A DNA stretch of 64,000 nt from Emergomyces orientalis (lineage: Eukaryota; Ascomycota; Eurotiomycetes; Onygenales; Ajellomycetaceae), in NCBI GenBank assembly GCA_002110485.1, contig MOWL01000046.1, forward strand, positions 744,001 through 808,000. Direction: 5' to 3'. The notes below the pieces were generated by a model that did not search any database, was not told the origin of the DNA, and saw only the letters and a program-made list of their open reading frames with translations. Of the stretch, positions 35,449 to 47,416 are shown one piece after another. Made by a program: the position numbers and the translations under genes. How positions within the stretch are numbered: position 1 is the stretch's first letter; the number at the start of each line of letters is the position of its first letter.

Positions 35449-36734
35449 TCTGATTTTGTATATATGGTTACATGTTGGTAAGTAAAGATAAGGCCCGGAA
35501 ATATAACCGACGCTACTGCCGCAAACTGTTTCTTGGATATCAAGGGAGGGGGGAAGAGCACTTCATATATCATGGTAAGTTCAAACTCGCGAGCGGAAGC
35601 ATGAAAAATCGAGGAATAAATTGGGCTTATATCTTTACACAGCTCAAACATTTACAAATGAAGAAAGTCCTAGAATGTTAATGAAGAGGAGGGGTAACAT
35701 ATAATTAGGCGGGTATGTACCCGTTCTAATATCCCAGATGGACAAAATGAAATGCCTCTTACTTTTTTAAAGATTTGTTTCCGAGCCCACGAAGAGATCA
35801 GTCACTAGAGCGTACAATCCAATATAGTTGCGCGTACTGAAGTGTCAACAAAAATATCTTCCTTACGTTACCAGAGAATTTCATGATACGATTTGGGCCT
35901 TTGACCTTGGAGATCTGAGTATTAAAATAGCGCTGACGCCAAGGGTGGGGGAGGTTCATTTTCTATATCAATATAACAATAATATTGAAGATATGATATG
36001 TGCAAAATTACATTCGCGGGTGAAAGAAGTAAATATGTAACTTAACAGGATTGACTATGTCGTATAGCCCTTCTAGAAACATGACTCATAAGATAAAATA
36101 GAATAAAAATAAAGGAGAGTTATGCGTCATTGTTACGCTGATAAAATACATATTCATTGTTCTCTCGGGCCATAAAGCGAACTGCGACAGGTTATATCTT
36201 CATTCTTCAGTAGAAGCTCCATAAAATAACTAATCAGCTAACTATTTAGTTCCACTGTATGTTTTGAAATTTTTTTTTTGGTCTCAAATGCAACTTTCAT
36301 TTTCAGAAGAAGCACGGCCCCTGAATATTGTAGTTGATCACACCCCAGCAAATCCATCGCATTGGTTTTAAACCTTAGAACATTAAACTGAGTTTGATAT
36401 CTTTTGCAAAACCCACCCACAAATTTCGTGTTGCCCAGTTCATCCTTTCACGGTGTTAGGAAGATTTGTTTTGTCATGATAATTATCTCTATTAGCGCTT
36501 GGGTAGCGGACACCCACCTAGAACCCAGGCCATACCTTTTAATAAGGCTTGTTAGTCTTCACCTCCATTGAAACACACAGCTTGACCCAACTCATGGAAG
36601 GAAAATGAAGATAACATACAACCTCGCAGCGATGTTTTACATCATGGCAGTAAACCGCAATTGTCTTTAATTTCTGGTCCATACCCTTTTGAATTACAAA
36701 GTTTAGCTTTTGCTTTCCACCATTTCATTTCATT
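35449..36734. other. Intergenic region
   Basis: AT-rich sequence with no frame over 70 codons that looks coding. Confidence 0.6.
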
Positions 36735-37027
36735 TCATTCTTGAAGAGGGAGGGGGAAGGCGGCGTATATCCTCACCTCTGCCTTCTTCTGACAATCCTG
36801 ATCTGCCTGGCAGTCGATATCGGCATTGCACTGAGGAAAATATTTCGTTAAAAATCATGGTGAGATAGCTAGATGTATTTGCAGAAATGTAGGTTATGTT
36901 GTAGAAGAGTTGCAGAACATACATGATACCCTTGTTTACATAATACCACCCTTCTGCCCTTTGCTGCTGCGGCTGTTCCTGTGGTTGCCAGCACGAGGGC
37001 TAGGGTCAACGGGAGATCGATCTTCAT
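36735..37027 (-). CDS. Putative small cysteine-containing secreted peptide
   Basis: Two exons, 37027-36923 and 36830-36735, join in frame through a GTATGT donor and a CCTCAG acceptor to give 66 aa. The first 20 residues (MKIDLPLTLALVLATTGTAA) form a signal peptide. Four cysteines are packed in the middle (LCKQGYHC, NADIDC, QADQDC), and the splice junction falls directly before the second. This looks like a small disulphide-stabilised peptide, but no family is recognised. A second possible donor (GTGAGG after KKAE) could lead to another exon, so the C-terminus is uncertain. Confidence 0.45.
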
Positions 37028-40000
37028 CCTGAGTTCGGATAGGTAGGTAATTATCAGGGGAAAAATGGACCGCTGAAAAACGTGATCGACGGAGTAAAGA
37101 GCTCGAGAAGAAAGAAATGTTTCGTGCAAATTACAATTGTAGGCTGAAGCCGAAGGAGGGAAAATAAAATGGAACAGCTTGGGTTGGGTTGGACGGTCTA
37201 TTTATGGATGGAACTCCCGCTCAGACTCCTTTTTATTATTTTATTTTTTCTTCTTCTCGCCAACTTGCCAATAAATGTAAAGGAGAAAACCGAAAGTCAA
37301 GGAAAATGTGATGTTGTGGCTTGGTGCGCGGAACAATGACTGTGATTTTTTTTTAAGTCCGTTCCTTTCTGGCCAGATAGTTGCTGGGGGGGTACTTATT
37401 TAGTGTGCTGGCTTGGTCTGTTCAAACGGTGAGATTCTCTTTGTCAAGGAGTTGATGGAACCGCAAATCGGCCATGCTGTGATCCCCGAAGTTCCAACGA
37501 GTTCGTGCATTGAAATGTCACCCTCGAATGAGGTGTTCTATAGAAGCGGTTATTGTTCGCGTATCGCGATTCAATTGATATTCTAAGGTGTTAAGAATGA
37601 TTGCATTAATAGCAACAACATCTGTAACACAGATCATGGGCCATTTTTGAGAATTCCCAACCTCCAAACCTTAGATCGAGGTAAAAATTAGCTCGGAACA
37701 GCTGCATGAAAGAACAGTCCATTTAGGCCCTCGAAATAGTCGGGGGTGCAGCCCGAGGAGAAACAAGCATATTTTTCAACTAGCAAGGGGGAATATTTAC
37801 GCCTTTGACCCTCGAATACTTTGCGCCTGTCAACAAGTGTCAAGACTGCTACATAATATATCACAAATATTTCCGTGAATGATAACGAATGAGACAACAT
37901 TATTAGCGTTTACCTGCTTCCTGAAAAACTTGCTGCGCCCCAGTGCTATGGACACAGGGGCCAATGCCGCCCGCTGGTTGTCGGGGCAAAACTTTTATGG
38001 CGCGGGCCGGGGTGCCTGGCTTGAGGACGGCCCATGAAAAGGAGTTTTCTGTTTAGATTCCTTCGAAGAAAAAGAAACGGTGATGCAGTGCGTAACGAGA
38101 ATTTTTAACCTTGACGAAAAGAAAGAGAGAAAAAAAGGGCTATCTCTTTTACTCTAGAGAGTTAAAAAGACCAGCTAGTCCTACCCGTCAAAACGTGGTA
38201 CTCCACCAGATACCCGTCTGTGGGCATGGATGGGCATGGATTTTCCCGAACCGCAACGTGGGGATCATCGCTATGATCAACATTGAAGAAAGAAAAAACG
38301 ATTTTTTCTTCTTTCGTTTACCATGCATGAAGACATTTATTGATAATCGCACCCATCCCATATCAACGGAAACAGCTTATTCGATTCCATGTCGAGATAC
38401 GAAGTGTATGTGACAAAATTGATATCCAACTGGCACATCGGTAAGACAAAAGGAATGATATATTCCCTGCGTGTGTGGGTCACCACAGCAGCACCACAGC
38501 AACGCAACTTGTTTCGAGAAATTAGCCCTTACATCTCTCGCCTAGCAAGGGATAGGAGATATTAAATCACGTTTCTTTTCTTTTTTTCTTTTTTAAACAA
38601 GAGAGAGAAAGAGAGCGTGTGTCTGTGGAAGAGAGGAAGGTCAGGTAGAGTAGATAAAATAACATGCATCCTCAACGCATTCCGAAGTTTTACTTACGTT
38701 TCTATATTATTATTTCCCAGCCATCAAGGACGTTCTACTCCACCACCGACCATCACCCATCGAATACTTCACCTTAAGCATGTTGAATCAAACTCGCCTA
38801 ACTTAATCAATCTGGTTCCAAAGAAACTTTGGATCAAACCTAACTATCAATCACTACGGCCAGCCAACTTATTAGACATTCTCAAAATGTTTCTCGGCTA
38901 GCTGCTCCCCTGATCCACTCTACCCCTGGATTTGTGATGACAGAGATCCGAGGAAGCTGTCGCTGCCACCCGGATTGAAAGACATAATCAAAGCTTTCTA
39001 TCTCATTCAATTACGCAGGGGCAATCTTCTCCAAGGAAAAAAAAAGAGAGAAAAAGGGATGACATTGAATACTATTGCATGATTCCCTTTTGCCGATTTT
39101 TTGTCTCAAGAGAAACGCTTTTTCAACTCAAATCTCTGCCTCATCACAGTCACAATGAGGTGAAGGACATACATACCGATTATGCTTACCTTCAGAAGAA
39201 ATCGATTTTCAACACAATGGATAATGATCCAATCACTATTGGAACGGCAGAAGGTTTCTGCATCTCCGAGCTTCAGGGCCCTCCGCGATTGTGGATGCGA
39301 ATGGTCAACCCCGCGTTTGCACTTTTCAACGACAGCACCCGGCTTGCAATTTGTTCATAAAATGGGTTTGAAATAGGCAAAGGGACACAAAGCCGCAAGC
39401 CGTACTTTCCACCTCTTGGATATTTCGGTCGGGGGTTTCGACTTGGTTGTGGGAATCAGTGACACAATTGGCAAGATAATCCGGCAAGAGAATCCGTGGA
39501 ACAAACTTTGGAGTCTGCTTTGCAGCTCAGAGAAAGAAACTCAAAAAGGTTTGCATGCCCAAATGGAATTTTTAAGGGAATATATATATCTGTGAGGGAT
39601 TGATGGTTCCTCAAGGTCCTCTGCATTCTCAAAAAAGGTTCAGTAAGCTAAAACAGCTAGGCCAAAAGAAAGGAACATCCAATGCATATTGAATAGTTCA
39701 CGGCAGCTTTCAAGGTACTTTATATACATTAATACGCTCATGCGGAACCTTCGGAGGACAGAGACGGTTAGTTTTTACGGAAACCGCCTTGGGGGAAAAT
39801 GGCAGCGAGCGGAAACAGGGCATGAAACAATCCGTTTTGAATTGGCGCTTTTTGGGGTAGTATTTCAACCATTCGGCCAAAAGGGATCAATCCTTACGAG
39901 CCCTAAGATCTAAGGCGTCCCCGAGCTGCGCAGCGGTTTACGATCTATGTAAATATTTTCGACTGTATGGTTTCCAAAACCATCTCTGAGGCGGAGTTTT

Positions 40001-41534
40001 CAAAATTCCCTAGATCTGTTCTTCTGTGATGCTGGCTTGATGCATGCATGCCTGTCATGTCTTAAAATCTCCCGCCTTTCCCCGCCCCCCTTGTAAGGCA
40101 ACAATGTCGAGGGTGAATCTTTTGATAAAGGACAATGCGATTATTGTTTCATGGGGATGCGGCGAGGCTGTGTGACTGACTGGCGTGTTGGCCGTTGCTG
40201 CCTTTCGTAGGTCAACTACAAGGTATTTAATTTCCTCAAAATCTTAGAGCCGCATGAGCGTGCATCAAGAGCAACCTTTGAACAGGCAGCTCTCCTCTCT
40301 CTCCTCTCTTCTCTCCTCCTTTGCCTTTTTCCTCTCAGGAGCCTAAATAAAGCTGACTGATCGTCCAAGCTGAATAGCGGCAAAGAAAAAAAAGAGAAAA
40401 ACGAGAGACAATGACCCAGATCACGTGAACTCTATGAAAGGTTGGCCTCCTCGTATCGTATCATACTAATCCCGTAAGGATCTTTCAATGTTCTCGTATG
40501 GATGGATGGATGGATGGATGGATGGAAGGGCTGGAGGAACATTCCAGCGGATTCGTCCGTAAATAAACAGGAGGTGGCAGGCAAGCGAAACGAAATATTG
40601 TCATCAAGAGTAAAATAGGATATTTCGTGCCAGTCCAGTGCATTGACCGATGCAGTCTTTTGCACGGGGATAATCCGATGCCCTTTTTTTTTCTTTCAAT
40701 CTTCTGGCACCGAATCGATTCCGTCATGTATGGATGTATGATGTATTATTGTATTGATACGTCTGACTAATTCAGCTAAAAGGGGTAAAGTGGCAAGCCC
40801 TGGAGGCTTCCAAGGTTCCCGATCACGCTCTGTGGCTGAGGTGGCTAAGGTGGCTGGTGAGTTTAAGGGGCCTCTTTTTGATGAAATAAGAAGCAGTGAT
40901 TGGATGCCTTCCGGAATAATATTCTTCCACCCCTTGTTGCCCCTCAGTCAGGTGATGGAGGCGGGGCGGGGAAAAGTAAAATACTCGGTGTATCACTGTT
41001 ACCGTTACCAGGTGTCTCTCTCGCCCTTTAGGCTCTCGAGGCTTTCCTGGGCTTTCCTGGGCTTTCTCAGGCTTCCTTCCAACTGTTTTCTTTCTCGTCC
41101 TTTTTTTCCCCTCCGCAAATCTTCACTTTCTCATCACCAACCACCACCACCACCCCATCATCAACATACAACATCATACAGCAGACAACAACAGCGACAT
41201 CACCCTCCATCCACCCCCTATAGACTTTCTCTTCCTCTTGCCACTGTCTTTCTATCACTGCTGTTTCAAACAACCCTTGTGTAGGTATGTAAAACCCCCC
41301 ACCCTCTATCTCTTTCTCCTGGCTTCCTAGCCCTGGCTGTTTCTTCCTCCAGTGTCCGACTACCACCACCGCTAACTTGCCGCCCCAAAAATCCTTGACA
41401 GACACACTCTCAAGTACACACCCACGGAACCGCAGCACACGACACAACCACACTCCTATTGACCGTCTTCCTTGTTCCTTAAACTCCTTTTTTGTTCTCC
41501 TCGCTTCCGATCTCACACACCCTCTTCTCTCGAA
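37028..41534. other. Large gene-poor region ending in the UBC4 promoter and leader
   Basis: About 4.5 kb contain no supported gene. A direct repeat of GGGCATGGAT lies near 38221-38240, (ATGG)7 at 40498-40525, and three near copies of GCTTTCCTGG near 41041-41070. From about 41080 to 41530 the plus strand is strongly pyrimidine-rich, as in promoters and 5' leaders of well-expressed filamentous-fungal genes. A GTATGT at 41285 could start a 5' leader intron of UBC4, not proven. Confidence 0.55.
40498..40525. repeat. (ATGG)7 microsatellite
   Basis: Seven tandem ATGG units in intergenic DNA. Confidence 0.92.
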
Positions 41535-42589
41535 ATGGCTCTCAAGAGAATTAATAAGGAACTTTCAGACTTGGGACGGTGAGTCTCGCTCATGCCACTT
41601 TCTGGTGTTCCTTTTGGAGCCCCCACCACCATCACCACTTACCACTGCGGGGCTACCACCTGTTTTTGCTCCCTACGCCTGCAAATACATTCAACAGGTT
41701 AACACAAGGCAATAAATACTAACTGATCTCGATGTAGTGATCCCCCTTCGTCTTGCTCTGCTGGTCCCGTTGGAGATGACTTGGTAGGCTCCCCTTTCTC
41801 CCGGTTTGGCCGCCGTATAGCCCTGCATCACACCCGCTCCGTTGGCCTTGTTTCAGTCTGGTGGGGTTACAAAGCTCATTCTGGAAGGAACGCCCAACTT
41901 GAGTTCTGTGTGTGTGGTGTGGTGGCTGGTAGCCCGTGAGCAAAAAGAGGAAACATGGACTGACTGGTTGCTATATGATATAGTTTCACTGGCAAGCTAC
42001 TATCATGGGTCCTGTAAGTTATCATTTTGCTAAGAGTCATGATCTCCTGTCCTTTCCCCTCCCTTACTTGCCGCTACGTGGGCAAAATCCCACATTTGAT
42101 GGCACTTGGCAGTTTTTTGCGCTTGAGGCGTCATGTGCAAACAAGGGAGAGCGAGGCTGACATTTTCATTTTTTTCTCCCACAATAACAGGGTGACAGCC
42201 CATACTCCGGTGGTGTCTTCTTCCTAGCCATACATTTCCCTACCGACTATCCCTTCAAGCCACCCAAGGTCAACTTCACTACGCTCATCTACCACCCAAA
42301 TATCAACTCAAATGGAAGCATTTGCCTCGACATTCTCAGAGACCAATGGAGCCCTGCCCTGACGATATCGAAAGGTTTGTTTACCTTCCCCTCCTTCCTC
42401 GAATATATAATCCACGCGTACTGACGTCCCTTCTTTTTTTACTCAAAAGTTCTGCTCTCGATCTGCTCTATGCTCACAGACCCTAACCCGGATGATCCAT
42501 TGGTACCCGAAATTGCCCATGTTTACAAGACCGACCGTCCGCGGTATGAAGCCACAGCCCGCGAATGGACCCGGAAGTATGCTATCTGA
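41535..42589 (+). CDS. ubc4: Ubiquitin-conjugating enzyme E2, UBC4/UBE2D class
   Basis: Five exons join in frame: 41535-41578, 41738-41783, 41984-42013 (30 nt), 42191-42374 and 42450-42589, giving 147 aa, the exact family length. The protein runs from MALKRINKELSDLGRD to WTRKYAI, with the YHPN segment (HPN at 75-77), the catalytic Cys85 in NGSICLDIL and the SPALTISKVLLSICSML helix region. E2 enzymes of this class carry activated ubiquitin to many RING and HECT ligases and drive turnover of short-lived and damaged proteins. Position 72, just before IYHPN, is Leu (codon CTC); yeast Ubc4 and animal UBE2D have Arg there. The rest of the core is intact, so the gene is taken as functional. Confidence 0.97.
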
Positions 42590-44472
42590 TGAATGAATTA
42601 AATGCAACGGCAACCTGTACACATGATGCTCCATGTTTCCCCAACCACGATTTTTTTTTCTCCTATCATAAACGCTCCCCGCGCACCCCACCCCCTTTGA
42701 GCGTTCGAAAAGAAATTCCTTGCTTGCTTGCTGCCATGGGATAGACAATTTTCTTTTCCTTTTCTTTTTTTTTTGCTTTGCTCTGTGTTGGTTGGTGGAT
42801 TTGGCCGGGCTGGAGGGAAGGAGAGAGGGTGATTTGATCGCGTGTTAGACTGGCATAGTCAGGCCAATCAATCAGGAACGTAAAAATGAGAAAGAAGGAA
42901 ATGTTGATGGAGAAAAAGAGAGAAAGAGAGAAAGAGAAAGGGTGACCAGCCTCCGTCAATATTTATATGAAAAATGTTCCATGAAGTATTGTCTTTTCTT
43001 TCTTTCATTATTTCCAACAACATTGAAGAAAAAACAAATGCCAAAAGAAAATATGCAGGGTAGTGGAAGTGTTTCTTTTTACAGATGGACTTGTGCAGGA
43101 GACCGGGGATGGGGGAAGCATTGGTTGGCATGTGTCATGCTTTGCTTGTTGCACCTGCATACCTACTTACTACTCTCTGTTATTCATGTTTCTCTCACGC
43201 ATTTTGCTTTTTTTTTTTTGTTTTTTTTTGCTCTACCTTGTTTTATCCATCCATTTGTCAAAGCAACTCATTATGCTTCGGTTTTGTTTCTATTTGTTTT
43301 TTAAACTTTTATTTTACCAGCGCGAAATGGGAGGAAATAACAGTTTGGGGGGGAACATAACTGGGCGGCAGAGTGCCTTGATATGATATAATTTTACCCC
43401 ATTTTTAATTTCCTTCATTCTACATATTCATATTCATATTCCTATTTCTATTTCTATTCATTTCCCCCCTCCTTCTCTTGTTGTTTGCCTGTTTGCTGTT
43501 TACTGTTTACGGCCCTTGCCTCTCAATTAAAATCTAAGGTAATTTTTTTGTTTTCCTCTTTTTTATTTTTTTATTTTTATATTGCATACATTTGCAAGTT
43601 CCTTCTTGTTTTTATCTTTTTTATCTTAAATTTTTGTTCCTCTTAAAAGACCTTCACCAATCAAGACAATTTTTATCTCTCTATTTCTTAATTTAAATAT
43701 GTACTTTTTTAAACATACAGTCATATGTTTTCATCTCTGTCTTCAACCTGCCTGTCTATTTTTGTGAGTGCAAAAAACAAGAAGAAAATCCAAGCTTCAC
43801 TCAATACAATTATTTTTTTCCCGTTTATTATATATATTTATAATGAATGACTTGCAAAAGGCTGCTTTGTTGTAGTCTTAGCTCCTCACCTCTAAATTGT
43901 GAATGTGTTAAATAGTTTCAGAGTAAGTAGAAAAGAAAAAAAAAGTTAAATGTGAAAAAAGTATTTAACATGAAAAAGTATTTATTTATAATGCACATCT
44001 AAATATCTTGATACATATTATTGGAGTTGAATTGGGCATGTAAAAGAAACAATTAATTATTATTATAATACATATATATATATATATATATCGGGGTCGC
44101 ACTGCTAGGGTTAAGGTGATGAAAATATTGGTAACTTTATCTCTTGAGGGGTAGGATTTTCCCGAGTCTGTCCACTTTTTTTTCCCTCCTCACATTTTAC
44201 CTTTTTTTTTTTAAATATTTCTTTCCCCTCTCCCTATTCATGCTTCTACTCCCAATTCCTTTTTCTACTTGTTCTTATTTCTCCTTCTAAATTCCAGCAC
44301 ACTCACATATTGGCCTCTTCTACCATTTGACGGGAAATCTCCTCGATCACCTCAATCTTTCAATTACCTCTCTTCACCCTCCGTTCACCACTCCTTTTTG
44401 CGTGCGATTGACTCATCCCGCATCCAAATATCCAAAATTCCATAGCCAACCCCATATCATACCTCCACCAAC
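42590..44472. other. Intergenic region, T- and AT-rich
   Basis: This 1.9-kb gap between UBC4 and EMG1 has many T-runs, a (TA)10 run at 44072-44091 and no supported gene. Several frames of about 90-120 codons near 42942-43386 are phenylalanine/leucine-rich by-products of T-richness. Confidence 0.6.
44072..44091. repeat. (AT)10 microsatellite
   Basis: Ten AT units lie 380 nt upstream of the EMG1 start. Confidence 0.9.
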
Positions 44473-45901
44473 ATGTCCAATCCAGCTGAAAGCAAAAGAA
44501 AGCGGCCTAGTAAGTAAAAAAATAAAAAATAAAAAATAAGGCTCTTTTCTTCCCCATCGCTTCTGGTTGCAGCTGCCCGACAAAGAAATATACGGGCCCT
44601 TATCTGGGCGCAGTCAGTTATTGGGCACAAAGCAGACTCTTTTTTGCACTTTTTTTTTCTGCGCGCGCCCGAGAATGGAGAACACAGGAATCTCCGCCTC
44701 CCCCAACCACCAAACCCCGCATTGAAGGCGAGGGAATCCGTTCTGGGTCCCTTGCCAAACTCTGGCACGAGTGAAAGGGAAAAGGAACCCTGTTCAGACT
44801 GGGAGTCTAGAGGGAACTTGTTTCTGTCTTTCTCTTTCCTCTCTCTTTTCTACTGGCATGCCGATTTACATACCTCCATCTATACCACTTCTGCAAATCC
44901 TCGTACCCTTCCCCAACACATCACGGAAAAGAAGATAAAAGCGAAAACAAAAAGAACAAGAAGAAGAAGAAGAAGAAGAAGAAATGCGAAATCATGGCCG
45001 CTAACCAGAGCACCGCTTTTGGCATTCCAGGAACCCAATCCTGCCCTCCCCCCGAACTACCGCAACTGGTCGCAGAACAACATGTCCCCATCTCCTCCCA
45101 CGACAAGGAAACCAAACGGCTGATTGTCGTCCTCTCTAACGCGAGTCTGGAAACATACCGCGCTTCGCCAGGCGGCAGAAGCTCCAACGGCAGAGAAGAG
45201 AAATACTCGCTGCTCAACAGCGATGAGCACATTGGCGTTATGCGCAAGATGAATCGGGATATCAGTGATGCGCGGCCAGATATCACTCATCAGGTTTGGA
45301 AACTCCTCTACTCCCCCGAACCCGCCCATTACGTTTTTTCTACCACGTATATATATATATATATACGTGTGTGTGTGTGTTTCAATTTACCCAGGGCTCA
45401 AAAATATCTATATCTACGTTATAGTGTCTCCTCACCCTCCTCGACTCCCCGATCAACAAAGCAGGCAAACTGCAAATCTACATCCACACCGCCAAGGGCG
45501 TCCTCATCGAAGTCAGCCCCACCGTGCGCATCCCACGAACTTTCAAGCGATTTGCTGGTCTAATGGTCCAGCTGCTACACCGCCTCTCCATCCGCTCAAC
45601 CAACTCGCAAGAAAAGCTGCTGAAGGTGATCAAGAACCCGATCACGGACCATCTGCCACCAAACTGTCGCAAGGTGACGTTGAGTTTTGAAGCGCCCGTC
45701 GTCCGTGTCAATGATTATATCGAGTCGCTGGGGCCCAAGGAGAGTATTTGTGTCTTTGTTGGCGCGATGGCGAAGGGCCGCGATGATTTTGCCGATGGCT
45801 TTAAGGATGATACGATTAGTATCAGCAATTATAGTCTTAGTGCCAGTGTTGCGTGTAGCAAGTTCTGTCACGCGGCGGAGGATGTTTGGGATATCGTCTA
45901 G
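44473..45901 (+). CDS. emg1: EMG1/NEP1 18S rRNA pseudouridine N1-methyltransferase
   Basis: Three exons join in frame: 44473-44509, 44932-45293 and 45425-45901, giving 291 aa. After a basic N-terminus (MSNPAESKRKRPK...) with a lysine run from an AAG repeat, the SPOUT-type domain begins at LIVVLSNASLETYR. Family signatures are visible: LLNSDEHIGVMRKMN, RPDITHQCLLTLLDSPINK across the exon 2/3 join, IYIHTAKGVLIEVSP, VRIPRTFKRFAGLMVQLLH and the late SAM-site region FVGAMAKGRDDF. The protein methylates a hypermodified pseudouridine of 18S rRNA and is needed for 40S biogenesis in the nucleolus. Intron 1 (422 nt) is long for this window, and its acceptor (GAAAAG) is the least certain site. A start at the in-frame ATG 44994 is the alternative. 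Confidence 0.93.
44958..44982. repeat. (AAG)n coding repeat in EMG1
   Basis: About eight AAG units encode a run of lysines in the N-terminal extension of EMG1, probably part of a nucleolar targeting signal. Confidence 0.85.
45344..45369. repeat. 26-nt perfect palindrome (CACG-(TA)n-CGTG) followed by (GT)n, in EMG1 intron 2
   Basis: CACG, nine TA units and CGTG form an uninterrupted inverted repeat inside intron 2 (45294-45424), and a (GT)n run continues to about 45381. In RNA it would form a hairpin between the donor and the branch point. Confidence 0.9.
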
Positions 45902-47387
45902 CTGGATTAGAATGGATCCCCCCCGTGGAAGCTGCTATGTCTCTATAGGGCCTAGCAGGCAAACCCTTTTAGGCCTTTCCAGGGATAGGGTCATGAGGTA
46001 ACGAAGTTTTTTGAAAGGGTTTCCTTTGTTTTCCTTTTTAAATCTGACTGACAAGGGGCGATGGGGTCCCGCCCTCCAGCGACTTTTAACCATCTGAATC
46101 GAAGCTGCCAGGGACTAACAAGGACAACAAACCACCGCAACCCAAAAAACCAGAAGCGAAAAAACCACCAGCAGATTCACAAGCAGCGAATCAGACAAAA
46201 AAAAGAACGAAAGCTACGGGAGAAAAAAAGGAGAAAAGAACCGAAGTAGGCGAGAGCCAAAAAGAACAAAAACACAGCCAGTCGAAACGAGAGCCAGCCA
46301 CGATCACAACATCCACGCTTGTTCCTCGCGGAGACTGCCAAAACAAAATGTCTCTTGCTTCCTTTTCCTCTCTTCTCATCATTCTTCTCCTTCTCTCCCG
46401 CATCGCATCGTATCGCATCATATTACAACCACATTTTGCTCACGAACGGATACGCAAAAGAACATTGGGGAGAAAAGCAAAAATTAACGGGCCATTTCCA
46501 TTTCCATTTCTTTCTTGTTTAATTAGTATATATACATATATCTGCATTGAGAGCTTATGCTTGGATATCGTTCTGTTTTTACAACCAAAACAGGGGCGGT
46601 TCAACAGCCTCAACGTGCGTGTGCCAGTTCAGGATATTTTTCTTCCCCCACCCAATTTTTCTTTTTCTTTTTCTTTCTGGTTTGTTTTCTTTCCTTTATT
46701 TGCATATACGTATAAATTTCTGTTAAATTTTTCTTTCTTTTCTTGGTCCGTTTCCTTGGTGATAAAATTAATTCGCCTGGCTCTTCTTCGTCACCCCTGA
46801 CGCGCACACTGGCCAAATCACCAACCCACTCACTCTGGTGGTTTTTTCATATCCCAACTTTTCAAACAACGAACGCCCAATGTCTCCGCAAAACAAAAAT
46901 ATATAAAGGAGAAGGGAAAGAGCCCTATTACACTACTGATTACCTTGAGTCTCGTTCATCCCAGATTTCTGGATTCCTATCTCCTTTTTTTTAATATTTT
47001 TTTAGAAAAATAAAAAAAACGAAAAGTTTTCCTTGTTTGCATATATTTTAACCTTTTTTGCCCGTTCATTTTGTAATATTTTTACCTGAAGAGATCCCTT
47101 TCTGTCTTTCTTTCTTTCTTGCTTATCTTGAATGTGGAATTTTGGCACTTCAACTTGCCTCCACCAGCCCTGCGTGGCTTGCAACATTGATTGATTGGGT
47201 TTGGCTTTCGTGGGTATCTGGATGATGGATGATGATAGTTACGAGTAATAACGGATGGAATCAAGTAGATGTTCAAAATATACCTCCTACCTCTCGCTTC
47301 TGGCCGGACAAGCCCAGTTTTTAGTCTTGATTTTTTATTTTATTTTAAGAAAAACAGTAAATTTGGGTGCAAGAACTGTCGTGTGGG

Positions 47388-47416
47388 AGAGAGAGAGGGG
47401 GGAGGGGGGGGGGGGT
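47388..47416 (+). repeat. (GA)n plus G-rich tract
   Basis: GA repeats pass into long G-runs (GGGGGGAGGGGGGG...). The G-runs could form a quadruplex on the plus strand. Confidence 0.75.

Noticed and set aside
40498..40525. Regular repeats that might suggest a CRISPR array
   Set aside because: They are simple tetranucleotide microsatellites with no spacers, in a eukaryotic genome.
40754..41284. 176-codon frame before UBC4
   Set aside because: It consists of translated pyrimidine-rich promoter and leader sequence (long runs of Ser, Pro, His, Leu), with no conserved features.
42942..43386. Overlapping Phe/Leu-rich frames that look like membrane proteins
   Set aside because: Hydrophobicity comes from T-rich intergenic DNA downstream of UBC4; three frames overlap with the same appearance.
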